From NCBI GenBank assembly GCA_945898105.1, contig CAMDHL010000030.1, positions 1 to 13,661 of the forward strand: a stretch of 13,661 bases of DNA, read 5' to 3'. The notes under the pieces were generated by a model. The model was given only the letters and a program-made list of their open reading frames with translations, did not search any database and was not told the origin of the DNA. This document shows, piece by piece, positions 1 through 8,224 of the stretch; the stretch's first letter is position 1, and each line of letters opens with the position of its first letter. Both the position numbers and the translations under genes were made by a program. Origin of the DNA: Comamonas sp. lk (GTDB lineage: Bacteria > Pseudomonadota > Gammaproteobacteria > Burkholderiales > Burkholderiaceae_C).

Positions 1-1
1 T

Positions 2-487
2 GTGCAACTGGGTTTTGGCTTCATGCTGATCGCTGTGGGCCTGGGTCTGTATACAGTGTTGTCGCAATTCCCGGCCTTTTATGACGTGGTGCGTTTTGCC
101 GGTGCGACGTACCTGGTTTGGATGGCCTGGAGTTTGGCGAGTGCCCGTCCCCAGTTTAAGGAGCAAGCGGCCATTGAGCAAAGCGCTCAAAACGAGCTTA
201 AACCTTTAGGCTTTTGGGGTGCGGTCTTGTTTCAATGGGTTAACCCTAAAGCCTGGGTGATGGCGGTCACCATCATGAGCGCGTATGTGCCGCCGGGTGC
301 CGGTCTGCTGCAAATTGCGCCGCTGGGTCTGATGTTTGCCGTGCTGGGTTTTCCTTGCTCGTCCGTTTGGGTTGGCTTTGGCAGCGCGTTACGCAGCTAT
401 TTGCAAGAAGCGTTTCGAATGCGGGTCTTCAATTGCACTATGGCCGCTGCTTTACTGCTATCGCTTTACCCGATGCTCAGTGCTTAA
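2..487 (+). CDS. LysE/RhtB-family amino-acid exporter, 5'-truncated by window edge
   Basis: This is the C-terminal ~161 residues of an inner-membrane exporter of the LysE/RhtB type, a family that pumps amino acids or their derivatives out of the cell. Seen: hydrophobic segments at visible residues 4-21, 28-46 and 95-120 and a last one near the C-terminus, plus the family-typical motif QWVNPKAW at visible residues 78-85. Full-length members are about 200-210 residues, so roughly 45 N-terminal residues, including the usual TPGPN-containing first helix, lie to the left of the window. The GTG at position 2 is therefore an internal valine codon, not a start. The stop is TAA at 485-487. Substrate cannot be told from sequence. 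It is co-directional with the IclR gene after a 194-bp gap, so it is probably a separate unit. Confidence 0.85.
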   Translation: MQLGFGFMLIAVGLGLYTVLSQFPAFYDVVRFAGATYLVWMAWSLASARPQFKEQAAIEQSAQNELKPLGFWGAVLFQWVNPKAWVMAVTIMSAYVPPGAGLLQIAPLGLMFAVLGFPCSSVWVGFGSALRSYLQEAFRMRVFNCTMAAALLLSLYPMLSA

Positions 488-681
488 AGCGGCTGCGCCA
501 AATGCGCTTCCTGCCAAAGTCCACGCCGCTCGCCATAGGTCGCCGCGCGCGGGCTGCGTGAGTCGCTGCCCTTGGGCCGAGCCAAGCTGCACGAGCGTAT
601 CCGCAGTTCTGCTGCGCGCGGTGTCTGGTCGATAATCTTTGGATTGGCAGGCCTGTCCCGCGCCCTTTATTTGGTACCCGT
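488..681 (+). other. Intergenic region upstream of the IclR-type regulator gene
   Basis: This 194-bp gap holds no convincing gene. Just after the exporter stop there is a short inverted repeat (AAGCG at 487-491 with CGCTT at 505-509) with no T-run, so it is not a convincing terminator. A GATAAT hexamer at 631-636 resembles a -10 box, but the best -35 partner (TTCTGC at 607-612, 18-bp spacer) is poor. There is no clear Shine-Dalgarno sequence before the ATG at 682. The region presumably carries the regulator's promoter; its exact place is not determined. Confidence 0.3.
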
Positions 682-1509
682 ATGAATATCCCCGTTTCCA
701 AACCGCGAGGCCGACCACCCAAGTTGCAAGATGGTGGCGATGCGCCTGCTGCTGACGACCGCTACCGTGCGCCGGCTTTGGACAAAGGTCTGGATATTTT
801 GGAGTTGCTCGCCACACAAGCCCATGGCCTTACGCGCGCCGAGATCGTCAAGGAAATGGACCGCAGCCCCAATGAGATTTACCGCATGCTCGAACGCTTG
901 GTGGCGCGCCAGTATGTGATGCGCAATGCCGGTGGCGACCGTTATGCCTTAAGCCTTAAGCTTTTTGCCATGGCGCATATGCACCCGCCACTCAATCGCT
1001 TGGTGAACCAAGCTTTGCCGGTAATGGACGAGTTCACGCGCCGCGCCGAGCAGTCTTGCCACATGGGCGTGTACGACCGGGGCAATGTGCTAATCGCAGC
1101 GCAGATCAACAGCCCGCGCGGTTGGAGTTTTGCAGTGCAGCGCGGCGCCCGCGTGGGCTTGCTCGATACCGCTTCGGGCCATGTCCTGCTGGCCTATGCC
1201 GACACCCCAGGATTGGAGCGTATGTTGGCCGAGCACCAACCCACCGAGGGCGAGGTGCCGATAACGCGCAGCGAGCTGGACAAAGCGATAGCCAGCATCC
1301 GCAAACAAGGCCTTTTGCAACGCGACAGCGCGCAGACTTTCGGAGTGGTGGATATTTCGGTTCCGGTACTCGGTCCGGACAACACTGCTCTAGCGACGCT
1401 GACCTGCCCCTACATGCGGCGCATAGACCGTCATCTAGGCCCTGACCTTGCCAGTGTGCAAGACTATTTACGCCAAGCCGCGCAGACCCTGTCTTTTCAG
1501 GCTACATAG
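682..1509 (+). CDS. IclR-family transcriptional regulator
   Basis: This is a 275-residue DNA-binding regulator. Seen: an N-terminal winged helix-turn-helix at about residues 33-95 (LTRAEIVKEM followed by EIYRMLERLV is the helix-turn-helix region) and an IclR-type effector-binding domain from about 105 to 270. Preceding the helix-turn-helix is a basic stretch, KPRGRPPK at residues 7-14, which matches the RGRP core of an AT-hook, a minor-groove binder of AT-rich DNA. The gene converges on the L-fucose-type catabolic cluster, with only 9 bp between stop codons. It is therefore the natural candidate regulator of that cluster, acting at the AT-rich palindromes near 9008-9040; this link is inference. 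IclR proteins in sugar-acid pathways often bind an intermediate and act as repressors, but direction of control cannot be read from sequence. Start at 682 is the first ATG of the frame and gives a normal family length, though its ribosome site is weak. Confidence 0.9.
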   Translation: MNIPVSKPRGRPPKLQDGGDAPAADDRYRAPALDKGLDILELLATQAHGLTRAEIVKEMDRSPNEIYRMLERLVARQYVMRNAGGDRYALSLKLFAMAHMHPPLNRLVNQALPVMDEFTRRAEQSCHMGVYDRGNVLIAAQINSPRGWSFAVQRGARVGLLDTASGHVLLAYADTPGLERMLAEHQPTEGEVPITRSELDKAIASIRKQGLLQRDSAQTFGVVDISVPVLGPDNTALATLTCPYMRRIDRHLGPDLASVQDYLRQAAQTLSFQAT

Positions 1510-1518
1510 GCCCGCACG

Positions 1519-2319
<801 letters not shown>

Positions 2320-3207
2320 TTAGCTGTTTGCAGCGGGAACTTGCAGGCCATAGGCGCGCGCGGCGTTGCCATGCCAAAAGCCTTCTTGCTCGGTGGTGTT
2401 TAAACGTGCATCGGCCCATTGTTGTGCCATTGCGGCCACCGTATCGTAGGGCGCAGCTAGTTGGCACACGGGCCAGTCTGAGCCGAACATTACGCGCTCT
2501 GCGCCAAAGCAGTCCAGCGCATGGTCAAAGCATTGCAAGATAGCGCTACGGTCCTGAGCACGCAGAGCTTTGCCTTGTGCCCATGCAGTTTCGGTGACTA
2601 AGCCCGAAAGCTTGCACATCAGGTGCGGCAAGCCGGCCAAGGTGTGAATATGGTTGCGCCATGCGCGGGCTTTTACATCATGCTCCGGGCCATGTGCTAA
2701 ATCCGGTTTAGCCACATGGTCGAGTACCAGCCAATGCTTATCGTGACGTCCGCAAAAGTCTAAGGCGGCGGGCAGTTGATGCGCAAACACCAGCACGTCA
2801 TAACTTAATTGGCGCGCTTGCAGCAAACCCACGCCCCGGTTAAAAGCCGCATCACCCAGAAGGGCGGGTACATCTGGCTCGTCCTGCACGATATGCCTGA
2901 AACCGCGCAGCAGCGGTTCGTCCTGCCAGCGCGCGAGTTGCGCCTCTAACTGCGGCGAGCGCAAATCGGTCCAGCCCACCACGCCCAGCACTTGCGCGTT
3001 TTCGCGCGCCAGTTGCAGCAGATCATCGGTCTCGACCTCCATGCTGCGTGCCTGCACGGCGATGCTGTGTGTGAGCCCAGCAGCATGCATCGCAGTGGCG
3101 CTATCGGCGGGCAGCAGGTCGCGTTGTAAGGCCGGCATAGCCTCGCTGATCCAGGGGAAGTCTTCCTGCCGGTAGCGCCAGTAGTGCTGGTGGCTGTCTA
3201 TCTTCAT
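2320..3207 (-). CDS. Amidohydrolase-family L-fuconolactone hydrolase
   Basis: This is a 295-residue enzyme of the amidohydrolase superfamily (COG3618 group, TIM-barrel metal-dependent hydrolases), likely hydrolysing the sugar lactone made by the dehydrogenase to the free aldonate, L-fuconate. Seen: the N-terminal HxH metal motif at H6/H8 in DSHQHYW, H164 in LDHVAKP, K199 in CKLSGL, D244 in FGSDWPVC, and the family-typical ending FWHGNAARAYGL near 277-288. Length is normal for the group. Start ATG is at 3207, 13 bp after the dehydratase stop. A GAAGAAG ribosome site overlaps and follows that stop codon, so the two genes are almost certainly translated from one message. The closest characterised type is the L-fucono-lactonase of Burkholderia multivorans; related members open other aldonolactones, so exact sugar preference is inferred from context. 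Confidence 0.85.
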   Translation of the reverse strand: MKIDSHQHYWRYRQEDFPWISEAMPALQRDLLPADSATAMHAAGLTHSIAVQARSMEVETDDLLQLARENAQVLGVVGWTDLRSPQLEAQLARWQDEPLLRGFRHIVQDEPDVPALLGDAAFNRGVGLLQARQLSYDVLVFAHQLPAALDFCGRHDKHWLVLDHVAKPDLAHGPEHDVKARAWRNHIHTLAGLPHLMCKLSGLVTETAWAQGKALRAQDRSAILQCFDHALDCFGAERVMFGSDWPVCQLAAPYDTVAAMAQQWADARLNTTEQEGFWHGNAARAYGLQVPAANS

Positions 3208-3220
3208 AGCGATAGCTTCT

Positions 3221-4501
3221 TCACGCAGGTTTGAATTGGTAGTCCACCAAAGAGGCGGCTTTCATTTCAATCGAAAAGCCCGGCGCTTGCGGGGGCATAT
3301 AGGCGGCGTTTTGTATCTCGCAAGGATCGACAAAATGCTCGTGCAAATGGTCTACGTATTCGATCACCCGGCCCTCGCGCGTACCAGCGATGCACAGGTA
3401 GTCGATCATGGAAGCATGCTGCACGTACTCGCATAAGCCCACACCACCGGCATGCGGACAGACGGGTAACTTGTATTTGGCGGCCATCAGCAGCACTGCA
3501 AGCAGTTCATTGAGTCCACCTAAGCGGCAAGCATCGACCTGCACCACATCGATAGCGCCGCGCATGATTAATTGCTTGAAAATGATGCGGTTCTGGCACA
3601 TCTCGCCGGTGGCGACTTTGACTGGGTGCACGCCTTCGCGGATGGCACGGTGGCCTTCAATATCGTCAGGGCTGGTGGGCTCTTCAATAAACCAGGGCTT
3701 GACAAAAGCGAGTTTGCGCACCCAATCGATGGCCTGGCTCACTTCCCAGACTTGATTGGCATCGATCATCAAATGGCGATCCGGGCCCAGCACCTCGCGG
3801 GCAATCGTCAGGCGGCGGATGTCGTCTTCCAGATCGCGCCCGACTTTCATCTTGACATGGTTAAAACCGGCGTCAATCGCCTCCTGGCACAGGCGGCGCA
3901 GCTTTTCGTCGCCATAGCCTAGCCAACCGGCGGAGGTGGTGTAGCAGGGGTAGCCTTCACGCTCTAAGGTTGCCCAGCGTGCTTGCTTGCCCGCGTCCTG
4001 CGCTTGCAATAGCGCCAGCGCCTCTTCGGGGGTAATGCAATCGGTGATGTAACGAAAGTCAATCAGCTTGACGATCTCTTCGGGGGACATGCGCGCCACC
4101 AGTTTCCATACCGGTACGCCTTCAATCTTGGCCCACAAGTCCCATACCGCATTGACCACCGCACCGGTGGCCAAATGGATGGCGCCTTTGTCCGGGCCAA
4201 TCCAGCGCAACTGGCTGTCCGAGGTGATGTAGCGCCAAAAGCGGCCCATATCTGCTGCGACCCAGTCCATGTCCAGACCGATCACCAGATGGCGCATGGC
4301 TTCGATCGCGGCGCAGCAAATTTCATTACCCCGACCGATGGTAAAGGTCAGCCCGTGCCCTTGTACGCCGCCTTGCTCAGTTTCAAGGATGACGTAGGCG
4401 GCGGAATAGTCCGGGTCCGGATTCATGGCATCCGAGCCATCGAGATGCTGCGAAGTGGGGAAACGCACATCTACCACCCGCATGCTGCAAATTTTGTTCA
4501 T
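3221..4501 (-). CDS. fucD: L-fuconate dehydratase (enolase superfamily)
   Basis: This 426-residue enolase-superfamily dehydratase converts L-fuconate to 2-keto-3-deoxy-L-fuconate and needs Mg2+. Seen: the N-terminal segment DVRFPTS...DGSDAMNPDPDY (residues 11-32) typical of fuconate dehydratases; the KxK base motif at K217/K219 (KMKVG); metal ligands D247 (MIDANQ), E273 (FIEEP) and E300 (ATGE); and H350 (CPHAGG). These line up with the catalytic residues of the Xanthomonas campestris enzyme with a uniform offset of one. The human relative is ENOSF1. The start ATG at 4501 gives the family-typical N-terminus, but its ribosome site is weak. A strong intrinsic terminator (4529-4565) lies immediately upstream, so expression must come from read-through or from a promoter hidden in or upstream of it. 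L-rhamnonate or mandelate-type dehydratase is less likely given the N-terminal signature. Confidence 0.93.
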   Translation of the reverse strand: MNKICSMRVVDVRFPTSQHLDGSDAMNPDPDYSAAYVILETEQGGVQGHGLTFTIGRGNEICCAAIEAMRHLVIGLDMDWVAADMGRFWRYITSDSQLRWIGPDKGAIHLATGAVVNAVWDLWAKIEGVPVWKLVARMSPEEIVKLIDFRYITDCITPEEALALLQAQDAGKQARWATLEREGYPCYTTSAGWLGYGDEKLRRLCQEAIDAGFNHVKMKVGRDLEDDIRRLTIAREVLGPDRHLMIDANQVWEVSQAIDWVRKLAFVKPWFIEEPTSPDDIEGHRAIREGVHPVKVATGEMCQNRIIFKQLIMRGAIDVVQVDACRLGGLNELLAVLLMAAKYKLPVCPHAGGVGLCEYVQHASMIDYLCIAGTREGRVIEYVDHLHEHFVDPCEIQNAAYMPPQAPGFSIEMKAASLVDYQFKPA

Positions 4502-4528
4502 GACTAGCCTGTTGGTTTTTCAAACTTC

Positions 4529-4565
4529 AAAAAATAAAGGGCCTGCGTGCGCTGACGCAGGCCCC
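4529..4565 (-). terminator. Rho-independent terminator inside the sugar cluster
   Basis: On the minus strand a perfect 10-bp GC-rich stem (GGGCCTGCGT pairing with ACGCAGGCCC, 4539-4564, 6-base loop) is followed at once by TTTATTTTTT. This is a textbook intrinsic terminator. It starts 14 bp after the stop of the binding-protein gene and ends 27 bp before the dehydratase start, so it separates the transport half from the catabolic half of the cluster. On the plus strand only a short T-run (4566-4568) follows, so it acts mainly in the direction of the operon. Confidence 0.88.
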
Positions 4566-4578
4566 TTTCAAGTCCGCA

Positions 4579-5526
4579 TCAATCGTAAAGAACTGCAGCG
4601 ATCTTTGGGTCTTTCATATTGCTCTTATCGTAGTAGTAAAAGCCAGTGTCGATGATCTTAGGCAGCTTCTCGCCCTTGAGTGCCATCACAGCCGCCTTGA
4701 CTGTCTGGTAGCCGATACCGACCGGATTTTGTGTGATCGCGCCGGCCATGGTGCCGTCCATGATCATCTCTTTCTGCGCCTTGCCGGAGTCGAAACCGAT
4801 GATGGTCACGCCGGTTTTCTTAGCTTCTTTCATGCCTTTGCCCGCACCGATAGCAGAGCCTTCGTTGGTGCCGAAGATGCCTTTGAGTTTGGGGTGAGCC
4901 TGCATCAAGGTCTTGGCGATTTCAGCCGATTTCAGATGATCGCCGCTGCCGTACTGGATGTCCACGATCTTGATCTTGGGGTACTTGGCTTTAATCTGGT
5001 TCACAAAGCCGTCGCGGCGGTCCACGCCCGTAGTGCTGGTTTGGTCATGGCCGATCACAGCCACTTCCCCTTGGCCACCGATGATCTTGGCCATCATGTC
5101 CGCCGCCAGCGAAGCAGCCGCTTTGCTATTGGTTTGCGCAGTAGTCAGCACAATGTCGCTGTCCACGCCAGAGTCAAACGCGATCACGGGGATCTTGGCA
5201 GCCTGGGCTTTTTTCAACAGCGGAATGGCTGCTTTGCTGTCCAGTGCCGCAAAGCCGATGGCCTTGGGGTTCTTGGCCAAGGCGGCGGTCAGCATATCGA
5301 TTTGCTTATCTACCATTTGCTCGGTTTCAGGGCCTTCAAAAGTGACCTTCACGTTGAATTCTTTGGCTGCTTGGTCTGCGCCCGATTTCACGGCGAGCCA
5401 GAACTGATGCTGAAAGCCTTTAGAAATCAGCGGGATATAAATTTCGTCAGCGGCCATGCTCAGGTTACTCATACCGGCCAGTACCAAACCGGCAGTCAAG
5501 GCCAGCAGTTTTCTTTTTGCGTTCAT
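4579..5526 (-). CDS. Sugar ABC transporter periplasmic binding protein (ribose/RbsB type)
   Basis: This 315-residue periplasmic sugar-binding protein feeds the ABC transporter encoded just upstream. Seen: a signal peptide (MNAKRK, then a hydrophobic core, then NLSMAA) with likely cleavage around residues 25-27, followed by a Peripla_BP_4/type-I two-lobe fold. The first strand (EIYIPLISKG) and aromatic-rich HQFWLAVKSG precede the hinge-containing segments AFDSGV, FGTNEGSAIGAGKG and GFDSGKAQ, as in the ribose-binding group. The predicted ligand is L-fucose or a relative, from gene context only. The start is fixed by a strong ribosome site, GGAG with 6-base spacing. The gene is separated from the permease by an unusually long 141-bp gap and is followed directly by the intrinsic terminator, an arrangement that suits high production of the binding protein. 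Confidence 0.92.
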   Translation of the reverse strand: MNAKRKLLALTAGLVLAGMSNLSMAADEIYIPLISKGFQHQFWLAVKSGADQAAKEFNVKVTFEGPETEQMVDKQIDMLTAALAKNPKAIGFAALDSKAAIPLLKKAQAAKIPVIAFDSGVDSDIVLTTAQTNSKAAASLAADMMAKIIGGQGEVAVIGHDQTSTTGVDRRDGFVNQIKAKYPKIKIVDIQYGSGDHLKSAEIAKTLMQAHPKLKGIFGTNEGSAIGAGKGMKEAKKTGVTIIGFDSGKAQKEMIMDGTMAGAITQNPVGIGYQTVKAAVMALKGEKLPKIIDTGFYYYDKSNMKDPKIAAVLYD

Positions 5527-5532
5527 AGTTGT

Positions 5533-5536
5533 CTCC
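5533..5536 (-). promoter_or_regulatory. Strong ribosome binding site of the binding-protein gene
   Basis: GGAG lies 6 bases before the ATG at 5526 (minus strand reads GGAGACAACTATG). It is the best ribosome site in the whole cluster; most of the other cluster genes have weak ones. This supports a higher translation rate for the periplasmic protein. Confidence 0.75.
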
Positions 5537-5537
5537 A

Positions 5538-5575
5538 GAAGGAAAAAAATGTCAAAGTTGACGGGAAGGAAAAAA
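5538..5575 (-). repeat. Direct repeat of pyrimidine tract flanking a small palindrome
   Basis: In plus-strand reading GAAGGAAAAAA occurs at 5538-5548 and again at 5565-5575. Between the copies lies the 12-bp palindrome GTCAAAGTTGAC (5551-5562). On the transcript these become two U-rich runs around a very short hairpin, just upstream of the binding-protein ribosome site. It could be a weak attenuator or a protein site; no function is shown. Confidence 0.45.
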
Positions 5576-5577
5576 CA

Positions 5578-5601
5578 TCACTCACTCACTAACTCACTCA
5601 A
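5578..5601. repeat. Short tandem tetranucleotide repeat (TCAC-type)
   Basis: Six consecutive 4-bp units read TCAC three times, then TAAC, TCAC and TCAA (plus strand). They lie in the untranslated gap between the permease and binding-protein genes. It is a degenerate microsatellite; length variation here would alter the leader but not any protein. Confidence 0.6.
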
Positions 5602-5667
5602 GTCATCGCGCAGGTTTCGGTTGTGTCTCCTTTAGGCAGGTTGAACAAGGGTAAAAAGGGAGTCAGG

Positions 5668-6681
5668 CTACTGCTTCTTGCGACGCAGGTTGTCGGTGTA
5701 CACCGCCAAAATAATGATCAGGCCGGTCAGCACCATTTGCCATTCCTGAGCTACCGACATGATGCGCAAGCCGTTGATCAGCACACTCATGATGAAGGCG
5801 CCGATGATGGTGCCCAAAATTGTGCCTACACCGCCACTGAGCGAGGTACCACCAATGACTACAGCGGCGATCGCGTCTAGCTCGTAGCCTTGGCCTAAGG
5901 CAGGTTGCGCCGAATTCAGGCGCGAGGCGATGAGGATACCGGCAATGCCACAAATGCCACCGCTAAAGGCGTAAATAATCACTTTCCAGCGGTCCACGTT
6001 CACGCCCGACAGGCGCACCGCCTCCTCATTGCTTCCCAGCGCAAAGGTGTAGCGCCCCAGCGCGGTTTTGTTGAGGATGACGGCGCTGAAAACGGCGACG
6101 ATAAACATAATCATCACCGCGTTCGGGATGGGCAGCATCGGCATCAGGTCACCCAGCAGCGAGCCCAGTGAAATCGCGTCAAAGCCTTCTACGTCATTGA
6201 AGTAAATCGGCCGTGTTTTGGTGATGATGAGGGATGCACCTTTGAGCAGCATCATCATGCCCAGGGTGGCGATAAATGGCGGCACGCGCAGCTTGGTAAT
6301 CGCCAGCCCCGACACTGTGCCGCACAGCGCGCCCACGGCAATCGCGCCGGGCACGCCCAGCCACATGGGCAGCCCAAGGTTGACCATAAAGACACCGGCC
6401 ATAACGGCGCAAAAAGTCATGAGTACGCCCACCGATAGGTCGATACCCGAGGTGATGATGATGAAGGTGCTGGCAATGGCCAGCACGCCGATGACGGTGG
6501 TCGATTGCAAGATTCCGATGAGGTTGTCGCTAGTGAAAAACGCGTCGGGCTTTAGGACGCTGAAGATCACAATCAGTGCAATCAAGCTGGCAAAGGCCAG
6601 CAGCATTTGCTTGGCCTGGCTGTCCACGTGGGTGCCGGGTGTCGTATCTAAAGGCTCTGCGGGGCGGGCTGGGGTAGACAT
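5668..6681 (-). CDS. Sugar ABC transporter permease (RbsC type)
   Basis: This 337-residue inner-membrane permease of the branched-chain amino-acid/ribose (BPD_transp_2) type forms the channel of the sugar importer. Seen: a ~25-residue polar N-terminus, about ten hydrophobic segments, SGIDLSVG at residues 78-85, and PPFIATLG at 134-141, both hallmarks of ribose/xylose-type permeases. The SGGVGTILGT segment near the C-terminus is the usual ATPase-contact region. It starts 24 bp after the ATPase stop and has no strong Shine-Dalgarno, suggesting coupled or low translation. Substrate is inferred to be L-fucose or a relative from the surrounding catabolic genes. Confidence 0.93.
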   Translation of the reverse strand: MSTPARPAEPLDTTPGTHVDSQAKQMLLAFASLIALIVIFSVLKPDAFFTSDNLIGILQSTTVIGVLAIASTFIIITSGIDLSVGVLMTFCAVMAGVFMVNLGLPMWLGVPGAIAVGALCGTVSGLAITKLRVPPFIATLGMMMLLKGASLIITKTRPIYFNDVEGFDAISLGSLLGDLMPMLPIPNAVMIMFIVAVFSAVILNKTALGRYTFALGSNEEAVRLSGVNVDRWKVIIYAFSGGICGIAGILIASRLNSAQPALGQGYELDAIAAVVIGGTSLSGGVGTILGTIIGAFIMSVLINGLRIMSVAQEWQMVLTGLIIILAVYTDNLRRKKQ

Positions 6682-6705
6682 GGCGTGGGTAACTCTGGTG
6701 AACGT

Positions 6706-8211
6706 TTAAGCCGTGAGCGGTTCACGTTGCGTGGCTAGTTGCATCAGGCCTTCTTGTGTTGCCTGGTCGCCGCGTACTTCGCCGGTGATCCGGCCTTCGC
6801 ACATCACCAAGATGCGGTGGCTGAGCAGCAAAACTTCGGGTAATTCTGAAGAAATCACGATGATGGCTTTGCCCTGTTCGGCCAGCGCATTTAGCAGCTT
6901 GTAAATCTCGCTCTTAGCGCCTACGTCGATACCGCGCGTAGGCTCATCAAAAATCAGAATATCGCAGTCGCGCACCAGCCATTTGGCGACCACTACTTTC
7001 TGCTGGTTGCCACCAGAAAGCAATCGGGCGGTTTGCTGGAGTGAGGGGGTTTTTATGCGCAAGGTGTCCACCATTTTGTGGGCCGTGCGGGTGATGCCTG
7101 CTTTTTCTAAAAAAATGTGCCAACGCAAAAAACGGCTCAAACTGGGCAAAGTGATATTGGCCGCTACGTCCATGCCGGTGGCCAGGCCGAAGTTTTTTCG
7201 GTCTTCCGAAAGATAGCCTATGCCCGCGCGCACTGCGTCCTGCGGGGAGCGCAGCGTGATGCGCTGGCCATGCACATGAACTTCACCCGCTTCCAGCGGG
7301 TCGGCACCGAATATGGCCCGCGCCACCTCGGTGCGGCCTGCGCCCATCAAGCCGGCAAAACCCAGAATTTCACCTCTGCGCAAGTCAAAACTCACGTCAC
7401 GGATAAAGCGACCGCGTTGCAGACCACGCACTTGCATCACTACCGGCTGCGCCGTTACGTCAGGCACGGTTTTTTCGCTTTGCTCTAGCGTGCGGCCGAC
7501 CATCATGGTGATGATGTGGGTCATGGGCGTGCTGGCCGGCACGGTATCGATATAGCAGCCGTCGCGCAGCACCGTCACGCGGTCGGCGATGCGCTGAATT
7601 TCATCCATCTTGTGCGAGATATACACAATGCCCACGCCCTGGCTCTTTAGCTGGCGGATGATGCGAAACAGTTCGTCAATCTCGGCATTGTTGAGTGCTG
7701 CCGTTGGCTCGTCCATGATGAGCACGCGCGAGCGGAAGGACAGGGCTTTGGATATCTCTACCATTTGCTGGCGTGCAACGGTCAGAGCGCCAATCGGCGT
7801 GCGCGGGTCAAGCTTGAGTTTGAGGCGCTCAAACAGCGTGGCGGCATCGGTATTGAGCCGGTCTTCATCCAGAAAAAAGCCTCCAAAGCGGCGTGGCTCG
7901 CGGCCCAGAAAAATGTTTTGCGCTGCGGTCAAATGGTTCATTAAATGCAGCTCTTGGTGGATGATGCCAATCGCCATGGACTGTGCATGCGCCGGGCTTT
8001 CTATCTCCACCACCTTGCCGTCCATGCGCACTTCACCACTGTCTTTGCGATAGACACCGGCGAGTATTTTCATGAGCGTGGATTTGCCGGCTCCGTTCTC
8101 GCCCATCAGGGCATGTACCTCGCCGGCCTGCAAGTCAAATTGAACCTCGTGCAGCGCCCGCACGCCAGGGAAGGACTTGCAAAGTTTCTCAACTGAGATC
8201 AAGGCTGCCAT
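6706..8211 (-). CDS. Sugar ABC transporter ATPase, two fused nucleotide-binding domains (RbsA type)
   Basis: This 501-residue ATPase powers the sugar importer. Domain 1 has a good Walker A (GENGAGKST, 37-45), Walker B (VLIMDEP, 163-169) and switch histidine H200, but a degenerate signature (LTVARQQ, 143-149). Domain 2 has a degenerate Walker A (GLMGAGRTE, 287-295, arginine for lysine), an intact signature (LSGGNQQ, 398-404), Walker B (ILIFDEP, 418-424) and serine in place of the switch histidine (VISSELPEV). This asymmetry, giving one competent ATP site, is normal in the RbsA/MglA/XylG group and not a sign of decay. The start lies 13 bp after the stop of the SDR gene, in the same operon. Confidence 0.94.
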   Translation of the reverse strand: MAALISVEKLCKSFPGVRALHEVQFDLQAGEVHALMGENGAGKSTLMKILAGVYRKDSGEVRMDGKVVEIESPAHAQSMAIGIIHQELHLMNHLTAAQNIFLGREPRRFGGFFLDEDRLNTDAATLFERLKLKLDPRTPIGALTVARQQMVEISKALSFRSRVLIMDEPTAALNNAEIDELFRIIRQLKSQGVGIVYISHKMDEIQRIADRVTVLRDGCYIDTVPASTPMTHIITMMVGRTLEQSEKTVPDVTAQPVVMQVRGLQRGRFIRDVSFDLRRGEILGFAGLMGAGRTEVARAIFGADPLEAGEVHVHGQRITLRSPQDAVRAGIGYLSEDRKNFGLATGMDVAANITLPSLSRFLRWHIFLEKAGITRTAHKMVDTLRIKTPSLQQTARLLSGGNQQKVVVAKWLVRDCDILIFDEPTRGIDVGAKSEIYKLLNALAEQGKAIIVISSELPEVLLLSHRILVMCEGRITGEVRGDQATQEGLMQLATQREPLTA

Positions 8212-8224
8212 GCGGTACGTAAAT

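Noticed and set aside
2..4. GTG at position 2 as a true start of the exporter
   Set aside because: The fragment lacks the N-terminal ~45 residues found in all family members; the gene simply enters from outside the window.
458..817. Minus-strand open frame of 119 codons across the exporter end, the gap and the IclR start
   Set aside because: It overlaps two real genes antisense and has low-complexity content without known motifs.
5551..5562. GTCAAAGTTGAC as an intrinsic terminator before the binding-protein gene
   Set aside because: Although a T-run follows on the minus strand, the arms leave only about four usable base pairs, too weak for termination; kept only as part of the leader repeat.
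4729..5592. Long open frame (287 codons) on the plus strand opposite the binding-protein gene
   Set aside because: It mirrors the codons of a clear periplasmic binding protein, has a histidine/cysteine-rich composition with no recognisable domain, and no ribosome site.
6706..8211. Degenerate second Walker A and missing switch histidine in the ABC ATPase as signs of decay
   Set aside because: This asymmetry is the normal state of RbsA/MglA-type fused ATPases.
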